64,000 nucleotides of DNA from positions 1,366,327 to 1,430,326 of the forward strand of contig NZ_VUOC01000004.1 of assembly GCF_008386695.1 (NCBI RefSeq). The letters run 5' to 3'. Made by a program: the position numbers and the translations under genes. How positions within the stretch are numbered: the stretch's first letter is position 1; each line of letters starts with the position of its first letter. The notes beneath the pieces were generated by a model that ran no database searches, was not told the DNA's origin, and saw only the letters and a list, made by a program, of their open reading frames with translations. Origin of the DNA: Chitinophaga agrisoli. Its GTDB lineage: Bacteria; Bacteroidota; Bacteroidia; Chitinophagales; Chitinophagaceae. This document shows positions 9,850-18,242 of this stretch, piece after piece.

Positions 9850-10830
9850 ATGGATAAGCGTGTCTATTTAAAAAGATACTTATTTAGCCTGGTGTTTCTG
9901 CTGATAACTTCGGGCATTGCCGCCCAATCCAGCGTGAAAGTAATCACCACTCACACAGAGAAAGACGTCATACCCGAAGGCATTACCCTGGACCCTGCCA
10001 GCGGAACCATCTATGTAAGCAGCATTGCCTTACAAAAAATCCTCGCCATCAATAAAGACGGATCACATAAAGATCTTATCAGCAGCGGGCAGGATGGATT
10101 CCGCGAAGGGCTTGGTATGAAGATAGATGCAAAAAAGCAATGGTTATGGGTAGTATCCAATCAAAAGCAGGAAAACAGGTTCATATCCTGCGTACATGCG
10201 TTTGATATAAAGACAGGAGCGGTAAAACAAAAATATGTGACGGAAGATACCGCACGTCATTTGTTCAATGATCTTATCCTTCATCCAAATGGCAGGATAT
10301 ATATTACGGACACCTATGCTGCAGCCCTGTACGAGGTGGACCCTGTAAAACAAAAGCTGGACATGTTTCTCAGGGATTCACTTATAACCTTTCCCAATGG
10401 GATCACATACAATGAAAAAGGGAAAGTGTATATCGCAACCTATAGCCATGGGTTAATGCAATTGGATCTGCCGTCTAAAAAACTAATGCCCTTAAAAGGT
10501 TATGCAGACTCCACCAAGGCATACAATCTGGATGGGCTGGCATACTGGAACCATCATATCATTGGAGTATACAATGGCGGCGCTACCAATAAAGACAATG
10601 CAATCATGCAATATTCGCTGAATAGCGGAGGGGATGGTATTATAAAAGAGCAAGCCATCGATATTGGGAATGCGTTATTTCATGATCCCACGACCGCTGC
10701 CGTACTTGGAGATAAATTGTATGTGCTGGCAAATAGTTACCTGGGAGAATACAATGCCAATAAAGAATCTACCCGGGGAATAACGGATCAATTGGGCCCC
10801 GTGGTGATCCTTGTTTATCCACTAAAATGA
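9850..10830 (+). CDS. SMP-30/gluconolactonase-like beta-propeller protein, secreted
   Basis: 326 residues. A signal peptide covers residues 1-25 (LFSLVFLLITSGIAAQ). The remainder is a six-bladed propeller of the SMP-30/LRE type: PEGITLDPASGTIYVSS, HLFNDLILHPNGRIYITDTY, FPNGITYNEKGKVYIATY and NLDGLAYWNHHIIGVYNG supply the Glu, Asn and Asp residues that usually coordinate the divalent metal. Family members hydrolyse sugar lactones, though many homologues are only structural propellers. The position beside a fucosidase is compatible with a sugar-lactone substrate, but this is inference. Confidence 0.8.
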   Translation: MDKRVYLKRYLFSLVFLLITSGIAAQSSVKVITTHTEKDVIPEGITLDPASGTIYVSSIALQKILAINKDGSHKDLISSGQDGFREGLGMKIDAKKQWLWVVSNQKQENRFISCVHAFDIKTGAVKQKYVTEDTARHLFNDLILHPNGRIYITDTYAAALYEVDPVKQKLDMFLRDSLITFPNGITYNEKGKVYIATYSHGLMQLDLPSKKLMPLKGYADSTKAYNLDGLAYWNHHIIGVYNGGATNKDNAIMQYSLNSGGDGIIKEQAIDIGNALFHDPTTAAVLGDKLYVLANSYLGEYNANKESTRGITDQLGPVVILVYPLK

Positions 10831-10894
10831 TCGCTGATCGTCAGTCGTTGGACTGCACCCACTGTGTTCGCCAGGCCGGCGCCTCAAATGGTTT

Positions 10895-11797
10895 TTAGCT
10901 ACCTTTTGCGATGAAACCCGGTACCCCGGTTTTTACCACTTCATTCAGCCGCTGCCGGGTCTGAATGCGGCTGATCTCATCAAATGCATCTTCCGGCAAG
11001 GGAGAGACATCGAAATTCTCCCGGGCGCGGGCTGCTGATTTGGGCGTAGTGAGTATAGCAGTGCCCCGTTGTACCGCCCAGGCCAGCAACACCTGGGCCG
11101 GCGTTTTCCCCACCCGCGCAGCAACCGCCAGCACCACCGGGTCTTCGAGCGGTCCCGGCCTTATGCCGTGGCCCAATGGCGCAAAAGCCAGAAATGTGAT
11201 CCCTTTCTCCTTGCAGAATTCGAGCAGCTCGGTTTCCGGTAGATAAGGATGTGATTCTACCTGCACCGCGGCTGGTTTGATCCTTGCAGCTTCATAGATA
11301 GTCCGGAGCTCTGTCAGGCCAACATCAGACAAGCCGATAGCCCTGCATTTGCCACCGTCCACCAGCCGTTCCATTGCCTTCCAGGTATCGATCAACGTAA
11401 CCCCATCATCATAGATGACATTCCCGTGCTGATCCCGTGGGTCCTGCTCCTCCCCTGGCTGGAATGCGTATGGCGTGTGAATAAGATACAGATCCAGGTA
11501 GTTGAGCCGGAGTCTATTGAGGCTTGCTTCAAATGCGGCTTCGACCCGTTCAGGCCGGTGATTGGTATTCCACAATTTAGTGGTAACAAAAATATCCTCG
11601 CGGGGAATGCCTTCGGCGGCAAGTCCTGCCTGCAACGCCTCACCCACTTCGCGCTCGTTCCGGTACCGCTCCGCGCAATCGAAGTGGCGGAACCCGGCTT
11701 TTAGCGCGTCTCTGGTGGCGCTTATGGTGGTGGCCGCATCGGGGATCAGGGTGCCAAACCCAAGGGCCGGCATGTGAAGGGAGGAATTAGTTGGCAT
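10895..11797 (-). CDS. Aldo/keto reductase
   Basis: 300 residues from the ATG at 11797 (MPTNSSLHMPALGFGT). It is a typical AKR barrel with the full catalytic tetrad: Asp40 and Tyr45 in HFDCAERY, Lys74 in TTKLWNT and His107 in LIHTPY. The C-terminal NADPH-binding segment is present (ILTTPKSAARARENF). It reduces carbonyl compounds with NADPH; substrate not deducible. The 129-bp upstream region carries three CGTACG-like palindromes and a CRP/FNR-type palindrome. Lying downstream of an alcohol dehydrogenase-like gene on the same strand, it may belong to an aldehyde-response unit with its own promoter. Confidence 0.93.
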   Translation of the reverse strand: MPTNSSLHMPALGFGTLIPDAATTISATRDALKAGFRHFDCAERYRNEREVGEALQAGLAAEGIPREDIFVTTKLWNTNHRPERVEAAFEASLNRLRLNYLDLYLIHTPYAFQPGEEQDPRDQHGNVIYDDGVTLIDTWKAMERLVDGGKCRAIGLSDVGLTELRTIYEAARIKPAAVQVESHPYLPETELLEFCKEKGITFLAFAPLGHGIRPGPLEDPVVLAVAARVGKTPAQVLLAWAVQRGTAILTTPKSAARARENFDVSPLPEDAFDEISRIQTRQRLNEVVKTGVPGFIAKGS

Positions 11798-11814
11798 CAG
11801 CTTTAAGTTTTTAT

Positions 11815-11876
11815 CGTACGCTCTAAGACTTAACATTTTTGTGTACGCTTTTGTTATTCTCTTTTTGCACCGTACG
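11815..11876 (-). promoter_or_regulatory. Three CGTACG-type palindromes upstream of the aldo/keto reductase
   Basis: CGTACG occurs at 11815-11820 and 11871-11876 and TGTACG at 11842-11847, spaced 27 and 29 bp. All lie within 80 bp upstream of the aldo/keto reductase start. Regular spacing near 28 bp suggests cooperative operators for a dimeric repressor on nearly one face of the helix. No regulator gene is adjacent. Confidence 0.4.
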
Positions 11877-11907
11877 ACAAAGTAAAGGAAGAAGTTCCTG
11901 ACGCCTA

Positions 11908-11923
11908 TGTGATCTACATCACA
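11908..11923. promoter_or_regulatory. CRP/FNR-type palindrome
   Basis: TGTGAT-CTAC-ATCACA is a perfect 6-bp inverted repeat and matches the TGTGA-N6-TCACA pattern recognised by CRP/FNR-family regulators. It starts about 110 bp upstream of the aldo/keto reductase start and ends 3 bp from the stop codon of the alcohol dehydrogenase gene. An alternative reading is a short hairpin at the end of that gene, but no T-run follows. Confidence 0.45.
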
Positions 11924-11926
11924 TTT

Positions 11927-12931
11927 TTAGCGATGTTCCAATACCAGCCTTACCGGAGTATGCTGGTTTCTAAGTGTTGCTATAGCCGTGTCCATTTCAG
12001 AAAACGGCAGCACCTCCACCATACATTCCATATTATTCCTGGCTGAAAAATCCAACGTATCTACCATGTCTTTACGGCTGCCTACATAATTACCATAAAT
12101 GGTACGCTGCGCATAATCATATAATAAGCCAATGCTGATTGGTTGCTGCTGCAGAGGGGAAGCCACCACCCCAAATTTCCCTTGTGGTTTTAATAGTTTT
12201 AAATAGGTGTTTATATTGAAATCTACATTTAAGGTGGAGAGGATAAAATCAAATTTCTGTTGCAAGCTTGACAGATTGCTTTCGTTGGAACTATCCAGGT
12301 ATGCTGCGCCGGATTGTTCTATCAACTGCTTTTTGCCGGGGGAATGGGAAAATGCGCTTACCTGATGCCCCATTTTCTGCAGGAACCGGGCAGCCAGCAA
12401 ACCAAGCCCGCCAGCGCCCAGCACTCCTGTAACGGCATTATCCGGCAAGTTGGCCTTGCGGATGGCTGTATATACGGTCACCCCTGATGACATTAACGGT
12501 GCTGATCTTGCCGCATCGAGGCTTGCAGGCAATTTGAATACGAATCTGCTGTCTGTGATAATATGTTCCGCCAGGCCGCCATGACAATGCACCCCTATCA
12601 CCTGCTGATCAGGGCAAAATTGCTCATTCCCGGCCCTGCAAAACTCACATTTAAAACATGCTGTCTGCTGATAGCCAATACCAACCCGGTCACCGGGCTG
12701 CAGACCTGTAACGTTTGCTCCAATATCTTCCACTATTCCAACAATTTCATGCCCTGGCACTACGGGGAATTTTGTGTCACCCCAATCATCATTCATAAAT
12801 TGAATATCGCCCCGGGCAATGCTGCAATGGGTGATCCTAACAAGCGCATCATTTTTACCAAGCGCTTTCTCATAGCAGAAAGGGGTTAGTTTACCCCCTT
12901 TTTCCATGACTGCATATGCTTTGATCTTCAT
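11927..12931 (-). CDS. Zinc-type alcohol dehydrogenase-like protein lacking catalytic zinc cysteines
   Basis: 334 residues of the MDR superfamily, nearest the cinnamyl-alcohol/YahK-like group. GHEIVG (His61), the structural zinc cysteines 92, 95, 98 and 106 (CFKCEFC...C) and the Rossmann motif GVLGAGGLGLLA (about 169-180) are present. The usual catalytic GVCHSD is SIARGD here, so Cys is replaced by Ala39 and His by Arg40. The usual PLLCAG is PLMSSG, so the second Cys is Ser148. A classical catalytic zinc site therefore cannot form. The protein may act as a zinc-independent quinone-reductase-like enzyme or on another substrate. It follows the small hydrolase gene by 6 bp, as an operon. Confidence 0.85.
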   Translation of the reverse strand: MKIKAYAVMEKGGKLTPFCYEKALGKNDALVRITHCSIARGDIQFMNDDWGDTKFPVVPGHEIVGIVEDIGANVTGLQPGDRVGIGYQQTACFKCEFCRAGNEQFCPDQQVIGVHCHGGLAEHIITDSRFVFKLPASLDAARSAPLMSSGVTVYTAIRKANLPDNAVTGVLGAGGLGLLAARFLQKMGHQVSAFSHSPGKKQLIEQSGAAYLDSSNESNLSSLQQKFDFILSTLNVDFNINTYLKLLKPQGKFGVVASPLQQQPISIGLLYDYAQRTIYGNYVGSRKDMVDTLDFSARNNMECMVEVLPFSEMDTAIATLRNQHTPVRLVLEHR

Positions 12932-12937
12932 AATGAA

Positions 12938-13495
12938 TTAATTAAGGTCTTTTAGTTTTTGGATCTCCTCCGCTAAAAATTGCAGGTCATTATTAAATTG
13001 ATGACCGCCATTTTTTATTGCATGGATGGCTGCCTGTGGTAGCTTACGGGCATATATGGCGAGATGGTCAAATGGTACGACCTCATCATCCATGCTATGA
13101 TATAGAAAGATGGGAATATGCTCCGGGAGCTTGTTGCCAACGTCTTCCTGCAGTTTAAGACCTTGCACCCAGTCTTTATCGCCGCTCCACCATGGGGTGG
13201 CTATCAGGAAAATGCCGTTTATATTTTTGGTGATCTTTGTCTCAGAGAGGTATTTTAATAAGAGGGAGGCGCCTACTGAGTGGGCCACCAGGATGAGATC
13301 CTCTTTAAATTCATTGATCTTTTCACCGATCTGCCGGGGCCATCCAAAATCCGGAGCGCTCTTGTCGCTTTGGAGTTGGGGATAGCTCAGTTCATAATCT
13401 TTGCCTAATGCGGCTTGCAGTGAGTCTGCCAATGGCGCATCTGCTTCATAACCATTATCGCCACCTCCTTGTATGAATAATACCTGCTTTTTCAT
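12938..13495 (-). CDS. Small alpha/beta hydrolase (RBBP9/YdeN-like)
   Basis: 185 residues, cytoplasmic. The N-terminal LFIQGGGDNGYEAD is the beta-strand/oxyanion region of RBBP9-type serine hydrolases. The nucleophile Ser sits in LVAHSVGASLLL (about residues 70-80), the Asp in YHSMDDEVVPF and the His in NGGHQFN, giving a complete triad. It should cleave an ester or similar bond in a small molecule; substrate unknown. It is the first gene of a two-gene operon with the alcohol dehydrogenase-like gene. Confidence 0.88.
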   Translation of the reverse strand: MKKQVLFIQGGGDNGYEADAPLADSLQAALGKDYELSYPQLQSDKSAPDFGWPRQIGEKINEFKEDLILVAHSVGASLLLKYLSETKITKNINGIFLIATPWWSGDKDWVQGLKLQEDVGNKLPEHIPIFLYHSMDDEVVPFDHLAIYARKLPQAAIHAIKNGGHQFNNDLQFLAEEIQKLKDLN

Positions 13496-13885
13496 AACAA
13501 AAAATTGTATTGGATCAATAGCTGTATAAAGTTAACCCGGCTGGGGTTCTAGTTTAGGGGGTGTTTGCGTCAATAATAAGGGATGGGTACGACGGTTCAT
13601 GTGCTTGTGTCTAAAGCAGGGAACGCTTAGATCCCTTAGTGGTGAACGCTTTTAATAGCCGGAAGACACCGGGTTTGAACGCTATTAAGCAAAGTATCGA
13701 GCGCTTTTGACCAATGGAGGGTACGGGTTGGCGGCCTTACGGGGAGTATTGTGCGGGTAGCAGCCCACCCGGTACACATTTGATCAAAACTGATCATTTT
13801 GTATCAAAAACGATCAAAACGTTCGCTTCATTTGGGTGGCATAACAGGCGATTTTACATTTGCCGGGTACAAAAAAAATGTGATC
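13496..13885. other. 390-bp intergenic region with GAACGCTT and GATCAAAAC repeats
   Basis: No gene is visible. Four copies of GAACGCTT or a near match lie at 13621, 13644, 13677 (GAACGCTA) and 13699 (GAGCGCTT). A cluster of GATCA elements follows: TTTGATCAAA at 13779, TGATCA at 13791 and CGATCAAAAC at 13811. These sit just upstream of the promoter at 13831-13862 and are best read as regulator binding sites. Confidence 0.5.
13831..13862 (+). promoter_or_regulatory. Bacteroidota promoter (TTTG-N20-TAnnTTTG)
   Basis: TTTG at 13831-13834 and TACATTTG at 13855-13862 are separated by 20 nt, matching the -33/-7 consensus of the phylum. The -7 box ends 23 nt before the ATG at 13886. This also argues that translation starts at 13886 and not at 13799. 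Confidence 0.6.
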
Positions 13886-14488
13886 ATGGCAAAGCAAAAA
13901 GGCCCGGTTTTTATAGAGGGCACGATTGATGGCCGTACCTATTATAAAAGGGATGGCAAATACTATGTGAGAAAAAAGAGCAGTTTGAGCGCGCGGCGGG
14001 TCAAAAGAACCGCGACATTCAGGCGTACCATGGAATATGCCGGATGGATGGCGCAGGCGTCAGTAATAGGATCGGCTATTTACCGGCAGTTACCGGGTAT
14101 GCAACGGAAACGGGCGCGTTACCAGGCGCTTACCGGAGAAGCGATGCGTTTGCTGCGGGATGGTATAGATGAGGCCACAGTGCGGGCGACGCTGGAAGCG
14201 GCGTATGTGAGGAAAGAGGTGGAGCGTGATGTTAAGCTTAAGCCAGGGGCTAGCAAGGCTAATTTAAAACCGGTGGAAAAAGCAGTTTCAACGGCCAGGA
14301 GATTGCCGGCCATTATCCAGTTAAAAGCCAGGTCTACCGTTGTTATTCCGATACCGGCTGTTAATCCGCGCCGGCCGCGTATGTTGCGTTACAGGGGAAG
14401 AGCGGCTGCCTCTCAAAGGGCGCGGCGGGAGATATGGAAGAAACTTTCTAATAATAGTCCCTATATTTGCCACATCTCTAATACCTAG
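13886..14488 (+). CDS. Basic protein of unknown function, GTIDGRTYYK-type N-terminus
   Basis: 200 residues, strongly basic. The ATG at 13886 is preferred because the promoter lies between it and the upstream ATG at 13799. The N-terminal 40 residues (VFIEGTIDGRTYYKRDGKYYVRKK) match a pattern common in short Bacteroidota proteins of unknown function, some linked to mobile DNA; I recognise the pattern but not a role. The middle is helical and rich in Arg and Ala (RTMEYAGWMAQASVIGSAIYRQL). The Arg-rich C-terminus could bind nucleic acid. It ends 13 bp before the TPR lipoprotein start. Confidence 0.6.
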   Translation: MAKQKGPVFIEGTIDGRTYYKRDGKYYVRKKSSLSARRVKRTATFRRTMEYAGWMAQASVIGSAIYRQLPGMQRKRARYQALTGEAMRLLRDGIDEATVRATLEAAYVRKEVERDVKLKPGASKANLKPVEKAVSTARRLPAIIQLKARSTVVIPIPAVNPRRPRMLRYRGRAAASQRARREIWKKLSNNSPYICHISNT

Positions 14489-14501
14489 TAAGCGACGATC
14501 C

Positions 14502-15296
14502 ATGAAAACAGCCTACATTCCTGTTTTAATAGCTTTGTTCTTTTCCGCATGTGAAAGCAGTAATGAAATCATCTATAAAGACCAGGCCGGACATACGATC
14601 AGCAAAAGCGATCTTAGCCACTATACAGGCGATGTAAATGTTGAAATTATGAGTAAACACACCGTTCAAATAGCGGCAAAGCAATTGCACGATGAAGCGA
14701 GGGCCCTTGGGGGATCCGGTAAATATGATGAAGCTATCAAAAAGCTGGAGGAAGCCATGAAGATGGAACCAACCTGGCCCTACCCCGTATACGATCTGGC
14801 TTTTACATACCTGTTAAAAGGTGATCCGGCAAAAGCCCTGGAATATTATCAGCAAACAGACAGGCTGGAGCCTAAAGGTTTTTTCACTGCAAAAACGGCC
14901 ATATATTCACTTGAGGGAGAGAAAACGGGAAAATTCCCGGCCGGGTTGTATATGGCATACATCCAGATAGAATGGACGAATGATCCCGCAAAGAAAATGG
15001 AGATTGCAAAAGCAATTACGGAGCAGGCGCCTGCATATGCCCCCGCATGGAAGGAACTAGCTACCTTAACAGAGGATAGCACATTGCGGCTGGCAGCAAT
15101 CAACACTGGTCTGTCAAAAGACCCGGATCCTGACACAAAGGGCATGTTACTTATCAATAAAGCTATTATTCTCAACGAAAATGGCGAAAAAGAAGTGGCA
15201 AAGAAAATGCTGGGGGATATTATATTTTCAAATGAATCGACAACGGGCAGTGTTGAATTTGCGAAGATTGCGCTAAAGTCTGTCGTTGCTAATTAA
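14502..15296 (+). CDS. TPR-containing lipoprotein
   Basis: 264 residues from the ATG at 14502, which gives a lipoprotein signal with the acylated Cys in ALFFSACESS. Tetratricopeptide-like helices run from about residue 50 to 260 (GKYDEAIKKLEEAMKMEP, WPYPVYDLAFTYLLKGDPAKALEYYQQ, MLLINKAIILNENGEKEVAKKML). It is probably an outer-membrane- or periplasm-anchored scaffold for protein contacts. The role cannot be deduced; the upstream basic protein is close enough for co-transcription. Confidence 0.8.
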   Translation: MKTAYIPVLIALFFSACESSNEIIYKDQAGHTISKSDLSHYTGDVNVEIMSKHTVQIAAKQLHDEARALGGSGKYDEAIKKLEEAMKMEPTWPYPVYDLAFTYLLKGDPAKALEYYQQTDRLEPKGFFTAKTAIYSLEGEKTGKFPAGLYMAYIQIEWTNDPAKKMEIAKAITEQAPAYAPAWKELATLTEDSTLRLAAINTGLSKDPDPDTKGMLLINKAIILNENGEKEVAKKMLGDIIFSNESTTGSVEFAKIALKSVVAN

Positions 15297-15332
15297 ATCC
15301 GAACTGGGCCTGACAGCTGAAGAAGATTTTTT

Positions 15333-15662
15333 TTAATCAAGTTGAATCTCCATTGTCCGTTTTTTTGTATCGATATAAAACCAGTTTGGGTTATCCGTAT
15401 CTGGAATACATTCTTTTAAATCCAGCTGCCTGGAGTATCTGCTAAGGGCTTTATTGCCAAGCTTCAAAATCAATTCGTAAGCTGATTGTCCGTCTTTACC
15501 TATAAAGGCCTTCAATTCAATTTTCCGTCCTATCAAACCGGGGTTCGCAGCGGATGGCATCACACCATCACACCAAAAGCCTTTGATCTCTTCATCCGGT
15601 GAATTGTTGAACGCCTGGCATATCCCGTATTCCAAAAATTGATAAAAATCCTGGTCTAACAT
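15333..15662 (-). CDS. Small protein of unknown function
   Basis: 109 residues, acidic to neutral, no signal peptide and no membrane segment. Features visible are LEYGICQAFNNSPDEEIKGFWCDG near the N-terminus and a predicted beta sheet in the middle (KIELKAFIGKDG, YELILKLG). It resembles stand-alone cytoplasmic proteins, including some immunity proteins, but no toxin gene is adjacent, so I assign no function. It faces the TPR lipoprotein gene, with 36 bp between the stops. Confidence 0.6.
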   Translation of the reverse strand: MLDQDFYQFLEYGICQAFNNSPDEEIKGFWCDGVMPSAANPGLIGRKIELKAFIGKDGQSAYELILKLGNKALSRYSRQLDLKECIPDTDNPNWFYIDTKKRTMEIQLD

Positions 15663-15811
15663 TTATTCTGCGTTTAGGTAATAAAGGCTTAGCATATGCT
15701 TACACTACCTGCCTCTTCTCAGCAAAATCGCTGTAACTAAGATATACGAAATATATAGCCTTTTCCCTATTTTAGTTAATATTTGCATCAATTTAGTATA
15801 TTTTCCATGCC

Positions 15812-16306
15812 ATGATACATAGATTAATACTGATCCTTTCATTAATTGTTATTTCACTTAGAACCGTCTGCGGGCAAAACGTCACCACTGATGCAGCTCA
15901 AACTGAGCTCTATAAAGAGATCCTTATGCAAGACAGCATCTTCTTTAGCGCATTCAACCGTTGCGACACAGTTGCCTACCGGCAATATTTGACCAATGAT
16001 TTCGAATTCTATCACGACTTAGGCGGGTTACATTATTTAGATGAAGAAATGCAATCCATGCGGGAGCTCACCCAGAAAAAAGCCCGTATCAGGCGGCAAC
16101 TGCTTAAAAACACGTTAGAAGTTCATAAACTTGGCGATTATGGCGCGCTGGAGATAGGCGTCCACCGTTTTTATCATACGAATCCCGGGCAAAGCGAACA
16201 CGTAAGCGGGACGTACAAGTTTATACATGTATGGCAAAAAAAGGATAATGCCTGGCGGATTTCAAGAATTATTAGTTACGACCATGGAAAGATGAATAAT
16301 AATTAG
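15812..16306 (+). CDS. Secreted NTF2/SnoaL-like protein (DUF4440 type)
   Basis: 164 residues. Signal peptide residues 1-21 (LILILSLIVISLRTVCGQ). The mature part has the NTF2-like cone-fold order: a first helix with LYKEILMQDSIFFSAFNRCD, then YLTNDFEFYHDLGG, then strands ending with HVWQKKDNAWRISRIISYDH. Such proteins bind or transform small molecules; many in Bacteroidota are secreted and of unknown role. Single-gene unit. Confidence 0.75.
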   Translation: MIHRLILILSLIVISLRTVCGQNVTTDAAQTELYKEILMQDSIFFSAFNRCDTVAYRQYLTNDFEFYHDLGGLHYLDEEMQSMRELTQKKARIRRQLLKNTLEVHKLGDYGALEIGVHRFYHTNPGQSEHVSGTYKFIHVWQKKDNAWRISRIISYDHGKMNNN

Positions 16307-16338
16307 AAGCAGGCAGACAATATTACTTATACGTTTTT

Positions 16339-17460
16339 TCACCTAACATCCGGAATGAACTGCTGCTTTACTACTTTCATTTTCCTTTTCTCCATCCATC
16401 TTTTTAACAATGACAAACGTTTAATGGAATTATTGTGGAGGTATTCTTTAAAATCAGCGGCTTTCAATACTGAAGATATGTAGGAAATGTTCACAGTGCG
16501 GGTACGGTCCCCCAGTTGCAGATCACTTTTTAAAATAGAATACGTAACATGTATGAGATAAGCCGCGTCCATGTTTACAGATACTACCTGGACGACACGG
16601 TTGTCATTCAGTTCTATCAAGTCCCCTATTTGAATAATAAAATCGCGTAGATACGCAGCTACCTTTTGTTGAATAATGGTTGCCTTTTCATCCGGTAGGT
16701 AATTATTATAGAGATATTCAATAAGTCCAGGGAAGTGGAATGAATAGCCGTCCGGAGAATTGTTTGTTTTTAATGCGTGGAGTAATGCAGGCACGGAGAT
16801 CAAGACTAGATTTATAATCTTTAAGCCTTTCACTTTAATGGGGATACGGCTATGAATAATATACCTGCGAGTTGTAGTAGTAGAAAAGCCACAAGATTCA
16901 AAAATCTCAAGATCACTTATGAAACGTCTTTCCCCCAATAATTCCTTCTTTGATTCCAATGCCAATTGATGAAGAGGTTCCCATTGCCAAATATTTGTTC
17001 CCATTTCATCAATGTGAGGGTAAAAATGTTGTCTATCAACTAGCTCGCTCAGATACTTTTCAGCATAATTCACATTGGGCCAAAGATGGATGCTGTCAAT
17101 TTTGATTGCCGTATCCGGTAATAAGTTAGCTTCCAGTTGAAGCGTAGCATACGCAGTGACACTTTCATATATATTTTTGAATGCAATTATGCGGTTAATT
17201 TTATACCGTTCGTACCGCTGAGCATTGGAAGAAAGTGAATAAATATAATGGGTGCTTCCCTGAAACATAGTATGCTGGTCTAGAAGGGGCAACTTTCTAA
17301 AATCGTCATTTGCTAATAAAGAGTACGTTACTGTAATATAGGTGTTACCGTAGCTCTCACCATATGAATAACCAATTTTCACCTCCTTTATATATCGTTT
17401 TTGCACGATTGTCTGTCGTATGCGAGTAAAAAGAAATTCCGCCAGTTTTACTGAATCCAT
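16339..17460 (-). CDS. Protein of unknown function in AT-rich island
   Basis: 373 residues, no signal peptide. I do not recognise a domain. The N-terminal 150 residues look beta-rich (YIKEVKIGYSYGESYGNTYITVTYSLL), and a hydrophobic segment lies near residues 232-250 (LKIINLVLISVPALLHAL). The tail is basic. Codon use and local base composition are more AT-rich than the flanking genes, which suggests acquisition by transfer. The next gene leftwards is convergent. The 359-bp gap upstream is also AT-rich. Confidence 0.6.
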   Translation of the reverse strand: MDSVKLAEFLFTRIRQTIVQKRYIKEVKIGYSYGESYGNTYITVTYSLLANDDFRKLPLLDQHTMFQGSTHYIYSLSSNAQRYERYKINRIIAFKNIYESVTAYATLQLEANLLPDTAIKIDSIHLWPNVNYAEKYLSELVDRQHFYPHIDEMGTNIWQWEPLHQLALESKKELLGERRFISDLEIFESCGFSTTTTRRYIIHSRIPIKVKGLKIINLVLISVPALLHALKTNNSPDGYSFHFPGLIEYLYNNYLPDEKATIIQQKVAAYLRDFIIQIGDLIELNDNRVVQVVSVNMDAAYLIHVTYSILKSDLQLGDRTRTVNISYISSVLKAADFKEYLHNNSIKRLSLLKRWMEKRKMKVVKQQFIPDVR

Positions 17461-17819
17461 ACTTAATTAATTAAAAATCATTTATTTAATACATTTCATA
17501 TGGGATCCGGACATAATTTTTATAGCAATTTAAAGGAATTAAAGCTTGTAGGAATTGTTATACAATGGTTTAGATGAAGAGTAACCAAGCACAGGGGCTG
17601 ATTATTAAATGGTAAGTTTCCTCGAACAAAAACGATCAGTTTATAAACAATTGAATATTAATAACTAAAAGAGGCATGGGATTAGAATTTTGTATCGATG
17701 TATTTTTTACTAAACGAGGCGTTTTTTTTCAAAGTCGCGAGCATTTCGTATACCCAACTGGAGAGAAGACTTATCAGAAATTCAAAAATTAGTCCAATGC
17801 AGTCCATATCAGCATATTA
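17461..17819. other. AT-rich intergenic region
   Basis: This gap separates two minus-strand hypothetical genes. It is visibly AT-rich and contains one short open frame (17676-17792), listed separately. No promoter, terminator or repeat was convincing. Confidence 0.4.
17676..17792 (+). CDS. Possible 38-codon small ORF
   Basis: ATG at 17676 to TAG at 17790-17792 encodes 38 residues beginning MGLEFCIDVFFTKRG and ending in a basic Tyr/Lys-rich stretch. A GAGG sequence lies 2-5 nt before the ATG. It is antisense to nothing and sits alone in the gap of the AT-rich island. It may be a small gene, a fragment of a larger lost gene, or chance. Confidence 0.2.
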   Translation: MGLEFCIDVFFTKRGVFFQSREHFVYPTGEKTYQKFKN

Positions 17820-18230
17820 CTAACGAATGGTGAAATATGGAAAATAAAAATTTGTTTGAAATAAATCTAACTTCACTCTTAAACGTTTGATAAAGAATAT
17901 TTTATGATTTTTTTTGATTATTTTCCTGTTGTCGTTGGATAATCCCTTTCTCAAATAGTCCGCCATTCTATTCATTATCAACATTTTAGGAATTATCAGC
18001 ATGGTAAGAAGATACAACAACCAATCTGCCGTTACATGCATCAAAATAAAGAACGATGCATAACAATCAAATATCCAATTGATAGAAACAAGGGATTGCA
18101 ATCCATAGAGCACCTGCTTCTTTAATATCAAAATTGAGGCATTTTTTAAGAGAGAGGCCAGTTTTTCATAAACGTAGCTAGAAAAAATATTGATAATAAA
18201 ACCTAATATTGATTCTAATACAAACATCAT
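17820..18230 (-). CDS. Small membrane protein of unknown function
   Basis: 136 residues. Two or three hydrophobic helices are visible (residues about 3-18, 50-75 and 72-85; VSINWIFDCYASFFILMHV and WLLYLLTMLIIPKMLI). The C-terminus is highly basic (KIIKKNHKIFFIKRLRVKL). Its start is only 12 bp from the start of the divergent gene at 18243, leaving no room for two separate promoters. The base composition is AT-rich. The compact divergent pairing suggests a functional two-gene module, but I assign no function. Confidence 0.5.
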   Translation of the reverse strand: MMFVLESILGFIINIFSSYVYEKLASLLKNASILILKKQVLYGLQSLVSINWIFDCYASFFILMHVTADWLLYLLTMLIIPKMLIMNRMADYLRKGLSNDNRKIIKKNHKIFFIKRLRVKLDLFQTNFYFPYFTIR

Positions 18231-18242
18231 GAGTTAAAGGTA

